Shown: piece after piece, positions 10,214 to 21,447 of the stretch
Position numbering within the stretch: the stretch's first letter is position 1
How the letters are laid out: every line of letters begins with the position of its first letter
Assembly (NCBI RefSeq): GCF_009834345.1
Contig: NZ_CP035042.1
Span: 3,162,001-3,226,000 of the forward strand
Length of the DNA stretch: 64,000 nt
Direction of reading: 5' to 3'
Origin: Billgrantia tianxiuensis
GTDB lineage: Bacteria > Pseudomonadota > Gammaproteobacteria > Pseudomonadales > Halomonadaceae
Made by a program: the position numbers and the translations under genes
The notes under the pieces: generated by a model
Told to the model about the DNA's origin: nothing
What the model saw: the letters and a program-made list of their open reading frames with translations, nothing else
Database searches by the model: none

Positions 10214-11302
10214 CTATCGCTCAAGCGCTGTCTCCATGCAACCGGCCACCAGGCGCTCGACGGCATCGAAGTGGGCGCATTGGCGCGCCTGCCGGGCCAT
10301 GGTGGCAAGAGTGTCGGGTTCGAGCAGCGTCGTCAGGCTCTCGGCCAGCGCCGCTGCAGTCATCTCGTGTTGCGGCATGAGCCGGGCAGCCCCCGACTCC
10401 ACCAGGGCACGCGCATTGGCGGTCTGGTGATCGTCCACCGCATGGGGTAGAGGCACGAACAGAGCCGGCTTGGCAGCGGCGGCCACTTCGGACACGGTCA
10501 GTGCCCCGGCCCGACACACCACCAGGTCGGCCCAGGCATAGGCCTCGGCCATGTCATCGATGAAGGCGCTCACCTCGGCCTCGACGCCATACTCCGCGTA
10601 GGCCTCACGGGTGGCCGCGTCCTTGTCGCGACCGGCCTGGTGGCGTACCTCGGGACGGCGCTCCTCGGGCAGCGCGGCTAGCGCTTCGGGAAGGCGCTGA
10701 TTGAGCGGAAGCGCCCCCAAGGAGCCCCCCACGACCAGCATTCGCAAGCGCCGCTCCCGCATCGCCTGTGCCTCGCGCGGCGACTCGCCCAAGGCGGCGA
10801 TCTCGTCGCGCACCGGATTGCCGACCACCTCGCTCCGACTGCCGAATGCCTGCGGGAAAGCGGCATAGACACGTCGGGCGAGGCGAGCCAGCACGCGGTT
10901 GGTCAAGCCGGCCACGGCGTTCTGCTCATGGATGACCAATGGCCGGCGCAGTAGCCAGGCCGCCAGCCCACCAGGGCCACTGGCGAAGCCGCCGAGGCCC
11001 ACGACCAATACCGGATCGAGCCGGCGGATGATTCGCGCCGCCTGCCATACCGCACGGGTCAGATTGAACGGGGCCAGCAGCCAACCAGCCGCCCCGTTAC
11101 CGCGCAGGCCGGCCACCGAAATATGGTGCAGAGGAAGCTCAGCCGCTGGCACCAGGCGGTTCTCGATGCCCTGAGGACTACCCAGCCAATGCACCTCCAG
11201 CGCTTCATCCCGCAGGCCACGAGCCAACGACAGCGCCGGGATCACGTGTCCGCCGGTGCCGCCTGCCATGATCAGTACACGCCGCCTTGCTGCCTGCTTC
11301 AC
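10214..11302 (-). CDS. murG: Undecaprenyl-PP-MurNAc-pentapeptide GlcNAc transferase MurG
   Basis: 362 residues, GT-B glycosyltransferase on the inner membrane face that converts lipid I to lipid II. The first glycine-rich loop [14 protein letters not shown] is near residue 14, and a second G-loop lies in [13 protein letters not shown]. The UDP-GlcNAc site [10 protein letters not shown] and [10 protein letters not shown] follow. The start overlaps the ftsW stop (ATGA). Confidence 0.97.
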   Translation of the reverse strand: MKQAARRRVLIMAGGTGGHVIPALSLARGLRDEALEVHWLGSPQGIENRLVPAAELPLHHISVAGLRGNGAAGWLLAPFNLTRAVWQAARIIRRLDPVLVVGLGGFASGPGGLAAWLLRRPLVIHEQNAVAGLTNRVLARLARRVYAAFPQAFGSRSEVVGNPVRDEIAALGESPREAQAMRERRLRMLVVGGSLGALPLNQRLPEALAALPEERRPEVRHQAGRDKDAATREAYAEYGVEAEVSAFIDDMAEAYAWADLVVCRAGALTVSEVAAAAKPALFVPLPHAVDDHQTANARALVESGAARLMPQHEMTAAALAESLTTLLEPDTLATMARQARQCAHFDAVERLVAGCMETALER

Positions 11303-12558
11303 TTCATGACCTCTTGTTGGTTGAGCCTGGGCTCACGCCGCCCCGCCACCTCCCGCGGTGCGGCAGGACTGGCACGTCGCAGCACCCGGCGAGTGTCGAT
11401 ATCCGCCCGCAGCAGCAAGGCAACCATGGCAGCGCTCACCAGCAGGCTTGAGCCGCCATAGCTGAGCAGCGGAAGGGTCAGGCCCTTGGTTGGCAGCATG
11501 CCGGTACTCACGGCAATGTTGATGAAGGCCTGGGCACCGATCACCATGGCGATGCCGTAACTGATATAGGCAGCAAAGGCCAATCCTGCCAGCTCGGCGC
11601 GCCGCCCCACCGCCATTGCCCGCCAAATCAGCAGCGCGAACAGGCCCACCACGCCGACGGCACCGAACAGGCCGAGCTCCTCGGCCAGCACGGCAAAGAC
11701 GAAGTCCGTGTGCGCCTCTGGCAGGTAGAACAGTTTCTGCACGCTGTTGCCGAGCCCCATCCCCAGCCAGTGGCCGCGTCCGAAGGCGATCAGGGCTTGG
11801 GTCAACTGGTAGCCGCTGGCGAACTGGTCCGCCCAGGGATCGGAAAAACTCGTCAGCCGCGCCAGCCGGTACGGCTCGGCAATGGCGATATAGAAGCCCA
11901 GCAGGCCGACACCCGCCAGGATGAAGACGAAGCGCCCCCAGGGAGCACCTGCCATCAGCAGCATACCCATCACGCAGCCGGTCATCACCACCATCGCCCC
12001 ATAATCGGGTTCGAGGATGAGCAGCACGGCGACGACCCCCATTACCAGCAGCGGGCGCAGGAAGGCGCCCCAGCGACGGCGCACATCGGGCAGGAAACGC
12101 TCCAGATAACCGGCCAGGTAGACGATCAGGCACAGCTTGGCCACTTCCGACACTTGCAGGTTGAAAGGCAGCAGGGGAATCGACAACCAGCGTCGGCTGC
12201 CGTTGACTTCGCGACCGACGAACAGCACCAGTAGCAAGAGCGCGATACTGACCAGCAGCAGCAGTGGGCCGTTGGCGCGCCACCAGGCCAGCGGCGAACG
12301 TAGCGCGACGGCAGCCCCCACCAATGCCATGGCCACGAACAGTGCGTGTCGCTGACTGAAGTACCACGGGTTGCCAGTCAGACTCGCTGCCACTTCGGTG
12401 GATGCCGAGGTGACCATGACCCAGCCGATCAGGATCAACGCCAGGGCGGCGAACAGCAGCCAGCCATCGAACGGCTGATCACGAGTAGAGAGCCGTTCCC
12501 GCAGCCGCCGCAAGCGCGCGAATCTCACCTTGGATGCCTGCTTGGCCTTAGCTGACAT
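11299..12558 (-). CDS. ftsW: Peptidoglycan glycosyltransferase FtsW
   Basis: SEDS-family polymerase of septal lipid II, partnering FtsI. About ten hydrophobic segments begin at FDGWLLFAALALILIGW. Conserved SEDS features are seen, including NGSRRWL, the catalytic-loop Asp region in LEPDYG, and the C-terminal LPLLSYGGSSLL. Of two in-frame starts, the ATG at 12558 (MSAKAKQ) is chosen. It gives 419 residues and overlaps the murD end by 11 bases. The upstream ATG at 12609 would add 17 basic residues buried in murD. Confidence 0.95.
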   Translation of the reverse strand: MSAKAKQASKVRFARLRRLRERLSTRDQPFDGWLLFAALALILIGWVMVTSASTEVAASLTGNPWYFSQRHALFVAMALVGAAVALRSPLAWWRANGPLLLLVSIALLLLVLFVGREVNGSRRWLSIPLLPFNLQVSEVAKLCLIVYLAGYLERFLPDVRRRWGAFLRPLLVMGVVAVLLILEPDYGAMVVMTGCVMGMLLMAGAPWGRFVFILAGVGLLGFYIAIAEPYRLARLTSFSDPWADQFASGYQLTQALIAFGRGHWLGMGLGNSVQKLFYLPEAHTDFVFAVLAEELGLFGAVGVVGLFALLIWRAMAVGRRAELAGLAFAAYISYGIAMVIGAQAFINIAVSTGMLPTKGLTLPLLSYGGSSLLVSAAMVALLLRADIDTRRVLRRASPAAPREVAGRREPRLNQQEVMK

Positions 12559-13930
12559 GCCCCGCCTCCTCGACGTACTCGTGTACCCGCTCCCGGAACG
12601 CCTCGCCACGGGCCAAGTAGTTGGGAAACTGATCGAGACTGGCGCACGCTGGCGAGAGCAGTACGCAATCGCCGGACTCGGCGATTGCGCGTGCGCGCTG
12701 CATGGCAGCTTCGAGATCGGCGACCCGAGTCACAGGCACACTCTCTTGCAGGGCTGCGGCAAGCTTGGCGGCATCGGCTCCGAACAGGATCGCCTCGCGT
12801 CCATAGCGAGCCATGGGCGCGGCCAAAGGCGTGAAGTCCGCCCCTTTGCCCAGACCACCAGCCAGCAGCACGAGGCGCCCTTGTAGCGTGGGCCCCAGCC
12901 CAGCGATGGCCGCCAGCGTCGCGCCGACATTGGTGCCCTTGGAGTCGTTGACCCAGCGCACGCCGCCGAACTCGGCGATCAGCTCGCTGCGATGCGGCAA
13001 CCCCTTGAACCGGCGCAGCATCTCGCACATCGACTCGAGAGGTAAACCGAGATGACTGCCCATGGCCAAGGCGGCCAGGGCGTTGGCCTGGTTATGTCGT
13101 CCCGCCAACCCCATTTCGTCGGTGGGCAGCAGCGGCGTCGCTCCATGCATCAGCCAGTCGCGTCCCTCGCGGGACGCAATGCCCCATTCCTCTGTCCCAG
13201 GCGGCTGGGTAGTGAAGCGGTCGATGGCAGGCAGCGCTTCGAGTGGCCAGGTCATGGGATCTTCGGCGTTGACGACGGCGTGCCTTGCACCACGGAAGAT
13301 GGCCAGCTTGGCATCGCGGTAGCCCGCCATGTCGCCGTGCCGGTCGAGATGGTCCTCGGACAGATTGAGAAACGCCGCACTTTCGGCACCCAGGCATGGC
13401 GTGGTCTCGAGCTGAAAGCTCGAGAGTTCGAGCACGTAGAGTTCCGCATCAGGCACGTCGACCAGCAGGTCGAGAGCCGGTGTACCGAGGTTGCCGCCCA
13501 CCGCCACCCGCCAGCCAGCCAACCTGGCCATCTCGCCAAGCAAAGTGGTAACGGTGGATTTGGCGTTGGAGCCGGTAATGGCGGCGATGGGTGCGCGCGC
13601 CGCGCGCACGAACAGGGCCATCTCGCCAACCAACAGTGGCGCTCCGTCCGCGCGACGATGCCTGCGCATTTCGGCCAGCCCAGGTGTTGCCGGGTCGACG
13701 CCGGGGCTTACCACGATTTCGGCCGCCTCGCTCATGTCAAGGGCCGTGAGCGCTCCGCAGTGCAGCGCCACACCTGGATGAGCGGCACGGAACTCGTCGA
13801 CTCCGGGTGGCGCCGTGCGCGTATCGGCCACCATGAAGGGCACTCCTTCACGAGCCAAATGGCGGCAGATCGCCCGGCCCGATATGCCGAGCCCGACCAC
13901 CAGTGTCACCCCCTTCGCCACCTTGGGCAT
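12548..13930 (-). CDS. murD: UDP-N-acetylmuramoyl-L-alanine--D-glutamate ligase MurD
   Basis: 460 residues. An N-terminal UDP-binding domain (VVGLGISGRAICRHL) is followed by the ATP loop TGSNAKSTVTTLLG, the LNLSEDHLDRHG metal/ligand motif, and the C-terminal domain with WVNDSKGTN. It adds D-Glu to UDP-MurNAc-L-Ala. It lies 37 bases after mraY. Confidence 0.97.
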   Translation of the reverse strand: MPKVAKGVTLVVGLGISGRAICRHLAREGVPFMVADTRTAPPGVDEFRAAHPGVALHCGALTALDMSEAAEIVVSPGVDPATPGLAEMRRHRRADGAPLLVGEMALFVRAARAPIAAITGSNAKSTVTTLLGEMARLAGWRVAVGGNLGTPALDLLVDVPDAELYVLELSSFQLETTPCLGAESAAFLNLSEDHLDRHGDMAGYRDAKLAIFRGARHAVVNAEDPMTWPLEALPAIDRFTTQPPGTEEWGIASREGRDWLMHGATPLLPTDEMGLAGRHNQANALAALAMGSHLGLPLESMCEMLRRFKGLPHRSELIAEFGGVRWVNDSKGTNVGATLAAIAGLGPTLQGRLVLLAGGLGKGADFTPLAAPMARYGREAILFGADAAKLAAALQESVPVTRVADLEAAMQRARAIAESGDCVLLSPACASLDQFPNYLARGEAFRERVHEYVEEAGHVS

Positions 13931-13967
13931 TGCAGCCTCCTCGCTCGGTGGGCTCGGTCTCCCTGGA

Positions 13968-15050
13968 TCAGCGAATCTTCAGAGTGGCCAGGCCAACCAG
14001 CACCAGCACCACGGTGACGATCCAGAAACGCACGATGACACGCGGCTCCGGCCAGCCCTTGAGTTCGTAATGGTGATGCAGCGGCGCCATGCGGAAGATA
14101 CGTCGCCCGGTCAGCTTGTAGGAGCCGACTTGCAGGATCACCGAGATGGTTTCCAGAACGAAGATACCGCCCATGATGAACAGCACGATCTCCTGGCGCA
14201 CGATCACGGCGACCACACCCAGCGCCGCTCCCAGCGCCAGCGCACCGACGTCGCCCATGAAGACCTGGGCCGGGTAGGTGTTGAACCACAGAAAGCCGAG
14301 ACCGGCGCCGGCGATGGTGGCACAGAACACGGCCAGTTCCCCGGCCCCGGCAATACTGGGAATCTGCAAGTAGTTGGCGAATACCGCATTACCACTGGCA
14401 TAGGCGAAGATTGCCAGCCCCATGGCGACCATGACGGTGGGCATGATCGCCAAGCCGTCGAGGCCATCGGTGAGGTTGACGGCGTTCGAGCTGCCAACGA
14501 TCACCAGATAGGTGAGCAGGATGTAGAACACACCCAACTGCAGCACGATGTCCTTGAACAGCGGCACGATCAGGCTGGTTTCCACCGCACTGGTCGCCGT
14601 GAAGTAGAGCACCAGGGCCGTCGCCAGACCGATCACCGATTGCCAAAAGTACTTCCAGCGTGCCGGCAGCCCTCGAGGATTCTTCTCTACCACCTTGCGG
14701 TAGTCGTCGACCCAGCCGATCGCGCCGAACCCCAGCGTCACCACCAGCACGATCCATACGAAACGGTTGGAGAGATCGGCCCATAACAGCGTGCTGACGG
14801 CGATCGCCATTAGGATCATCGCACCGCCCATGGTCGGCGTACCGGCCTTGGAGAGATGCGACTGCGGCCCGTCGTCGCGCACCGCCTGGCCAATCTGCCT
14901 TTCGACCAGGCGGCGAATCATCCAGGGTCCCAACCACAGGCACAGCAGCAGCGCCGTCATGGTACCGAGGATCATGCGCAGGGTCAGATAGTTGAAGACG
15001 TTGAAGGCGCTCTGGTATTGCGCCAGGAAATTAGCCAGAAAAAGCAGCAT
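13968..15050 (-). CDS. mraY: Phospho-MurNAc-pentapeptide transferase MraY
   Basis: 360 residues with about ten membrane segments. Family motifs are present: [21 protein letters not shown] (aspartate pair), [13 protein letters not shown] (catalytic Asp) and [12 protein letters not shown]. It transfers phospho-MurNAc-pentapeptide to undecaprenyl phosphate, giving lipid I. It begins 9 bases after murF. Confidence 0.98.
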   Translation of the reverse strand: MLLFLANFLAQYQSAFNVFNYLTLRMILGTMTALLLCLWLGPWMIRRLVERQIGQAVRDDGPQSHLSKAGTPTMGGAMILMAIAVSTLLWADLSNRFVWIVLVVTLGFGAIGWVDDYRKVVEKNPRGLPARWKYFWQSVIGLATALVLYFTATSAVETSLIVPLFKDIVLQLGVFYILLTYLVIVGSSNAVNLTDGLDGLAIMPTVMVAMGLAIFAYASGNAVFANYLQIPSIAGAGELAVFCATIAGAGLGFLWFNTYPAQVFMGDVGALALGAALGVVAVIVRQEIVLFIMGGIFVLETISVILQVGSYKLTGRRIFRMAPLHHHYELKGWPEPRVIVRFWIVTVVLVLVGLATLKIR

Positions 15051-15059
15051 GTGTTGCGT

Positions 15060-16425
15060 TCACCTTGATGCGTCAGCTCGTAGCGCCGCCACAACCCGTT
15101 CCATGCCAGCGCTGCGCGAACCCTTGATAAGTACGCTGGCACCGGTGGGTAGATGGTCCAGGACATGGCGCGTTAGCGCCTCGTGGTCGTTGAAATGATG
15201 CCCGTTGTCACCGAATGCCTGGCTCGCGGACAGTGCCGCCGCCCCACAGGTCATCAGCACGTCGATCCCCAGCTCTCGTGCGTATTGGCCAACCTCGGCG
15301 TGGAATCGATCCGAATCCACCCCCAGTTCTCCCATGGCGCCAAGCAGGCACCACCTGGGGCCAGGCAGCTCGGCCAGCAGCGCAAGCGCTGCCTTGACCG
15401 CTCCCGGGTTGGCGTTATAGCTATCGTCCAGCAAGCGGCTCTCCCGGATTCCGCTTACCGGGCTCAGGCGCCCCGACATCGGCTCTGCCGCTGCCAGTCC
15501 AGCCAGCACCTGGTGGCCTTCCCACCCAGCGCCAGCGCTCCCGCCGCAGCCGCCAGAGCATTGGCGACACTATGGCGTCCTAACAGCGCGAGCTGCACCC
15601 GACCGATATCGCGGCTATCCACGACAAGCGTGAAAGCATAGCGCCCCAAGGCGTCGCAGGCCAGCTCGGTGGCCCTCACCCGGCTCTGCTCGGAGAAACC
15701 GAAGTCGAGTACTTCCCGCGGTGCGGCCAACTCGGCCCAGAACGGGAAATACACATCATCGCGATTGAGCACCGCCACGCCGTTGGCCCCCAGGCCGACC
15801 AATATCTCGGCCTTGGCCTGGGCGATCTGGCCCATGCCGCCGAATTCGCCGATGTGGGCTCCGGTGACGTTGGTGATGATGGCTACCTGCGGCTCGGCAA
15901 GCGTGGCGGTCCAGGCGATCTCTCCGAGATGGTTGGCCCCAGCTCCACCACCGCTTGACGATGCTCGTCGGTGAGCCCCAGCAGGGTGAGCGGAGCACCG
16001 ATATCGTTATTGAGATTGCCCAGCGTTGCCAGGGTCTTGCCCCGCTGGCCGAGCACTTGGGCCAACAGCTCCTTGACACTGGTCTTGCCGCTGTTGCCGG
16101 TCACTGCCACCAGCGGGCCACCCCAGGCGCGACGCCGGGCACGGCCCAGCAGCCCCAGCGCCAGGCGAGTGTCGGGAACCACCAGTTGCGGCAGCGAGTC
16201 GTCGACGCGGTGCTCGACCAGGGCCGCCACCGCCCCCGCTTCACGCGCCTGGGCGACGAAATCGTGCGCGTCGAAACGTTCACCGCGCAGCGCCACGAAC
16301 AGGCTGCCAGACGTCAGCCGGCGGGTGTCACTGACGATGTCGCCTACGGGAAGATCGCTCTCGGGTGCCGCAATACTGAGCGCTTCGCAAATGGCGTTCA
16401 GGGTCTGCAGACCGGAGCCTCTCAT
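15060..16425 (-). CDS. murF: UDP-MurNAc-tripeptide--D-Ala-D-Ala ligase MurF (two frame breaks)
   Basis: Mur ligase that adds D-Ala-D-Ala. The ATP loop is [14 protein letters not shown], and the C-terminal domain carries [15 protein letters not shown] and MGELGVDS. The protein is split into three frames. Break 1 is at C run 15937-15940, where one added base restores [16 protein letters not shown]. Break 2 is at C run 15525-15527, where one added base restores [20 protein letters not shown]. The restored length is about 455 residues, normal for MurF. The start at 16425 overlaps the murE stop (ATGA). Both breaks fit the G/C-run deletion pattern, and I consider the gene intact. Confidence 0.93.
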
Positions 16426-17929
16426 TGCTCCTCCTTGCGGCGAGCCAGTGCGGCTTCGGCCTCGGCGACATCGCTGAAAGGATGGCGCACGCCGGCGATT
16501 TCTTGATAGGGCTCGTGCCCCTTGCCAGCAATCAGCACCACATCCTCGTCCGATGCCTGCGCCAGGGTGCACGCAATGGCCTCTCCGCGCCCGGGATGTT
16601 CTGGATTCGCTGCCGGGCTCCGGCCGAGAGCCCCGCCAGGATCTGCTCGCGTATGCGCTGCGGATCCTCGCTTCGGGGATTGTCGTCGGTCACGATCAGC
16701 CAGTCTGCCTGCCGTTCGGCGGCAGCCGCCATCAGCGGACGCTTGCCGCTATCGCGATCCCCTCCACAACCGAACAGGCACCACAGACGCCCCTTGCCAG
16801 GCAAGTGGGCGCGCAGCGCACCCAGAGCATTCTCCAGCGCTTCCGGTGTATGCGCATAGTCGACGATCACGACCGGCCGGCCCATGCCCCCCACCCGCTG
16901 CATGCGCCCCGGCACCGGCTCGAGCCGCGAAGCCGCGGCGAACAGCGCATCGAGCGACTCCCCCAAGCCATACAAGGTCGCGATGGCCAGCAGAACGTTG
17001 TCGAGGTTGAAGCGGCCCATCAGCGGAAGCTCGAGGGCGCGTTCCCCCTGAGGGGTCGCTACCAGCGCCCACTGGCCGCTGTCGCTGGACTGCCAGTCGA
17101 TCACGCGCAGCGTCGCCGCCGGGTCGTCACCGACCGCCAGCACACGCACGCCGGCATGAACGCCGGCCAGCATGAGACGTGCGAGCGGATCGTCTGCGTT
17201 GACCACGGCCAGTGCAAGCTCGGAGCGACGGAACAGGCGCGCCTTGGCCGCGGCATAGGCCGCCATGCTGCCGTGATAGTCGAGATGGTCGCGGCTCAGG
17301 TTGGTGAATACCGCTGCGGTGACATGGCAGCCGTCGAGACGCCCCTGCTCCAACGCATGGGAAGAAACCTCCATGGCCACCCGTCCGATGCTCTGCGCGG
17401 CCATTTCGCCCAGCGCCTCCTGCAGCGTCAGCGGCCCCGGTGTCGTCAGCCCGGTATCCGCGAGCCGTCCTGGGCGACCGACGCCCAGCGTCCCGATGAG
17501 ACCGGCATCACGGCCCAGCGCATCGCTCAGTTCGGCAATGTAGTGGGTGACGGAACTCTTGCCATTGGTCCCGGTGACGCCAATCAGCTCCATCGCATCG
17601 GGCACCTCGAACAGCAGGCGACCCAGTTCGCCGAGACGCTGGCGCAGGAATGGCAGGCCAAGCACCGGTCGATCGCAAGCCTCGGCGGGAGGCGCCTCAC
17701 CCGGCTCGAGGTGATAGAGCACCTGGGCGGCCCCGGCCTCGAGCGCCTGGGACAGATATGAGCGACCGTCGCCGGACACTCCCGGCACGGCCACGAAGAC
17801 GTCGCCCGGCGCGACCTGGCGACTGTCGAGCACCAGGCGAACCGGTACGGACGAGTCGAACTCCGGCATCGACAGGCCGGGCCAACAGCGGCGCAGCGCC
17901 GCCTGGAGACGTGAAGCACTTACCTGCAT
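16422..17929 (-). CDS. murE: UDP-MurNAc-L-Ala-D-Glu--meso-DAP ligase MurE (one frame break)
   Basis: The ATP loop is [14 protein letters not shown], with [10 protein letters not shown] for metal and substrate. The DNPR motif in [11 protein letters not shown] indicates meso-diaminopimelate rather than lysine as substrate. The frame breaks at C run 16590-16592. One added G on the coding strand turns the tail into [11 protein letters not shown]...[13 protein letters not shown], the family C-terminus. The restored length is about 502 residues, ending in the ATGA overlap with murF. Confidence 0.95.
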
Positions 17930-17960
17930 CGACGCACCTCAGTCATAGGGAGGGCTGGGT

Positions 17961-19669
17961 TCATCTCTCACGTTGATCCGGTGGCACATCGAGCAGGCGC
18001 AGAGCGCTACCCGTGACGCGCGAGAACACCGGTGCCGCCACGGCACCGCCGAAGTAACTCTCGCCCCGCGGATGATCGATCATGACGATGGTGACGATGC
18101 GCGGGTCGGAGACTGGCGCAATCCCGGCAAACAAACTGCGGTAGGCGTTTTCCTGATAGCCTGCGGCGCCGGTCTTTCGCACCGTACCCGATTTCCCGGC
18201 CACCCGGTAGCCCGGCACCATGGCACGCCGGGCACCGGTTCCCGGCTGCACGGATTGCTCCATGATGCGTAGCAACTCATGGGCCACCTGCGGATCGATG
18301 GTCGGCGTACCAGCGGGAGCCTCGTCCAACCTGAGCAGCGAGGGTGGCAGGCGTACCCCGCCGTTGGCCAGGGCGGTATAGGCGCTAGCCAGCTGCAACG
18401 CCGAGACCGACAGCCCATAGCCGTACGAGAGCGCTGCCCACTGGCTGCGCGACCAGCGCACCGGAGCCGGCATGTGCCCCACGGCTTCGCCCGGGAAACC
18501 CGTTTCGGTACTCTGACCGAAGCCGAGCCGACGATAAAGATCGGGAACCAACGGGTCGTCGAGCTCCAATACCAGCTTGGACATGCCAATGTTGGACGAT
18601 TTCTCCAGAATGCCCGCCAGGTCCAGCCTGCCATAGTTGCGAATGTCGCGAATGGTGAAGCGGTCAATACGCATCCAGCCCGGCGAGGTATCCACTACCA
18701 CGTCGCTGTCGAAGCGACCGCTCTCCATGATCGCCGCCATGGCCAACGGCTTCATAACCGACCCCGGCTCGAACACGTCGACGATGGCCTGGTTGCGCAG
18801 GCCGCGAGGGTCGATGCCGGCGCGGTTGTTGGGGTTGTAGGAGGGCTGATTGGCCATGGCCAGCACCTCGCCGGTTCGGGCGTCCATCATGACCACGACG
18901 CCGCCGTCGGCATTGTGCTCGGCCACCGCTGCCTTGAGCTCACGGTAGGCCATGTACTGCAGCCGCTGATCGATGGAAAGCGTCAGCTCACCGCCCGGCT
19001 GAGCCTCGCGCAGTACTGCCAGGTCGCGCACCAAACGGCCGCGTCGATCCTTGATCACACGCCGCTGGCCTGGAGTGCCGGCCAAATAGGGCTGGTAAGC
19101 GAGCTCCACCCCCTCTTGTCCCATGTCGTCCACGTTGGTCACACCGAGCAGTTGAGCCACCACCTCGCCGGCCGGGTAGTAGCGCTTATACTCGTGTTGG
19201 GCGTAAACGCCCGGCACACGAAGATCGAGCACCCTCTGGGCGGCAACCGGCGTCAACTGGCGTCGCAGGAACATGAATTCGCGCTCGGTGAAACGCTCCA
19301 GTCTGGCATCGAGGTCGTCCAGCCCCATACCCAGCGCCTGCGCCAGCATTAACCGCTGGATGCGATCGTCGGGCACTTCCTGGGGGTTGGCCCAGAGCGT
19401 CACCACCGGCGTGGAGATGGCCAGCGGCTCGCCGTTGCGGTCGGTGATCATGCCACGGTGGGCGGTAAGCGATTCGGTGCGCAGGGTGCGGGCATCTCCC
19501 TGCCCCTGAAGAAAGGGGCGATCGAAGACATGCAGCGTCACGATTCTTCCGCGAGCAGCAGCATGGCCAGGATCACCAGACCCAGCACCAAGCCATAACG
19601 CATCGCGCCCATCGGCGCCATGGGCGGCCGCCGCCGCGGGGTCACGCCACCACGTACGTCCGTGCTCAT
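17961..19669 (-). CDS. ftsI: Septal peptidoglycan transpeptidase FtsI (PBP3; one frame break)
   Basis: Class B penicillin-binding protein. The N-terminal cytoplasmic tail and membrane segment (YGLVLGLVILAMLLLA) begin at the ATG 19669-19667, which overlaps the ftsL stop. The rest is in another frame. One extra base at CC 19549-19550 joins LLLAGRIVTLHVFDRPFLQGQGD. The pedestal RGMITDRNGEPLA precedes the transpeptidase motifs SxxK (GSVMKP), SxN (SSN) and KSG (AGKSGT). About 569 residues. It is the partner of FtsW in septal wall synthesis. Confidence 0.94.
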
Positions 19670-19998
19670 GGTCGGATGACCTCGACTTCGTTGACATGAG
19701 GCAGTCGCATATCGAGCCGCTCGACGGCCAGGCGCTCGATGCGCGCCGGCGACGACCAAGCGCTCTCTTCGAGTAGCAGTTGCCCCCACTCGGTCTGCAG
19801 CTGATCGCGCTCGCGCTCGAGCTGTTGCAGGCGAACGTACTGAGCACGCGTCTGATGACTCGCGCTGATCACTGCCGTGGCGCTGGCCAGGCATGCCAGC
19901 ACCAGCCCCACGATCAGCAGCAGGCGCCAACTGGGCCGCCAGGCGGGTCGCCAGGCAACGCCTTTCGGCATTCGTGTTGGCACTCTTCCTTGTCTCAT
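19666..19998 (-). CDS. ftsL: Cell division protein FtsL
   Basis: 110 residues: a basic cytoplasmic tail, one membrane segment (about 26-44, LLLIVGLVLACLASATAVI), then a periplasmic coiled coil rich in Leu/Gln/Glu (about 50-85). Size, topology and position between rsmH and ftsI identify FtsL, which pairs with FtsB and activates FtsWI. It overlaps ftsI by ATGA. Confidence 0.92.
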   Translation of the reverse strand: MRQGRVPTRMPKGVAWRPAWRPSWRLLLIVGLVLACLASATAVISASHQTRAQYVRLQQLERERDQLQTEWGQLLLEESAWSSPARIERLAVERLDMRLPHVNEVEVIRP

Positions 19999-20006
19999 GC
20001 CGTTCC

Positions 20007-20963
20007 TCAGAACCGCTTGCGTGCCGCGCGCATCACGGCACTGCGGGCACGCGGATTGCCTTCGACCTCTTCCGCCGTGGGCCGTTGCGCCTTGCCCAGC
20101 ATCTCCAGGCGCTTGGCAAGCTGCTCCTCCCGCACTGGCATGCCACGCGGCAGATCGGCATCTCCACGCACGTGCTCGCGAATGAAACGCTTGACCCGAC
20201 GATCTTCGAGGGAATGGAAGCTGATGACCACCAGGTGCCCGCCCGGCGCCAGCGCCTCGAGCGCGGCCGTCAACGCCGCGTCGAGCTGCTCCAGCTCACC
20301 GTTGACATGGATGCGCAGCGCCTGGAAGGCTCGCGTGGCGGGATGCTTGCCCTTCTCCCAGGCAGGATGGGCAGCCTTGAGCACCTCGGCAAGATCCCCG
20401 GTGCGCAGGAACGGCCTTTCGGCACGGCGTGTCACGATGGCTCGTGCCAGGCGCTTGGCGAAGCGCTCCTCGCCGTAGGCCTTGAACACATGGGCGATAT
20501 CGGCTTCACGGGCACGGGCCAGCCACTCGGCGGCACTCTCGCCCTGGGTCGGATCCATGCGCATGTCCAGCGGGCCGTCTCGCAGGAAACTGAAGCCCCG
20601 CTCGGGATCGTCCAACTGCGGTGAAGACACGCCAATGTCCAGCAGCACCCCGGCCAGCTTCCCATGCAGGTCATGACGCGCCGCGATAGCGTCCAGTTTG
20701 GCGAATTCACCTTGTTCGATGGCAAAGCGCGGGTCGTCCAGCTTCCGCGCTTCGGCAATGGCATGGGGGTCGCGGTCGATGGCCAGCAGGCGCCCTTCAG
20801 GGCTCAGCCGCTCAAGGATGGCACGCGAGTGGCCGCCGCGACCAAAGGTGCCGTCAAGATAGGCCCCACTGGGGTCGTGAACGAGCGCATCCACGGCGCC
20901 GTCCAGCAGCACGCTGGCATGACGAAAGCCATGTCGGCTCGGTTCAGCTGCGGATGGCGGCAT
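20007..20963 (-). CDS. rsmH: 16S rRNA (cytosine1402-N4) methyltransferase RsmH
   Basis: Start chosen at ATG 20963 ([20 protein letters not shown]), preceded by GGGAAAG. An ATG 12 codons upstream is possible. 318 residues. The SAM site is [16 protein letters not shown]. Conserved segments are [30 protein letters not shown] and [16 protein letters not shown]. It is the first gene of the dcw cluster here. The usual preceding gene mraZ is missing. Confidence 0.96.
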   Translation of the reverse strand: MPPSAAEPSRHGFRHASVLLDGAVDALVHDPSGAYLDGTFGRGGHSRAILERLSPEGRLLAIDRDPHAIAEARKLDDPRFAIEQGEFAKLDAIAARHDLHGKLAGVLLDIGVSSPQLDDPERGFSFLRDGPLDMRMDPTQGESAAEWLARAREADIAHVFKAYGEERFAKRLARAIVTRRAERPFLRTGDLAEVLKAAHPAWEKGKHPATRAFQALRIHVNGELEQLDAALTAALEALAPGGHLVVISFHSLEDRRVKRFIREHVRGDADLPRGMPVREEQLAKRLEMLGKAQRPTAEEVEGNPRARSAVMRAARKRF

Positions 20964-21030
20964 GCGCTTTCCCGATGTCTCGAACTTGAATGAACGCACC
21001 GGCTACGGCCGGACGCGGAGGGTTTCATAC

Positions 21031-21395
<365 letters not shown>

Positions 21396-21400
21396 GCGCA

Positions 21401-21429
21401 AGAATACCAGCGCGCCCGAGGCCTCTCAA
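21401..21429 (-). promoter_or_regulatory. Promoter of rnpB
   Basis: TTGAGA (21429-21424), 17-base spacer, TATTCT (21406-21401) on the minus strand. A start about 7 bases on falls at the predicted 5' end of rnpB. It lies immediately past the rsmI stop. Confidence 0.8.
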
Positions 21430-21447
21430 TGTCTTTCGGCACCCCGT

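Noticed and set aside
8881..10380. Plus-strand open frame of 499 codons antisense to murC/murG
   Set aside because: Mirror of high-GC codon usage in murC; composition rich in Gly, His, Gln and Arg without any recognisable motif.
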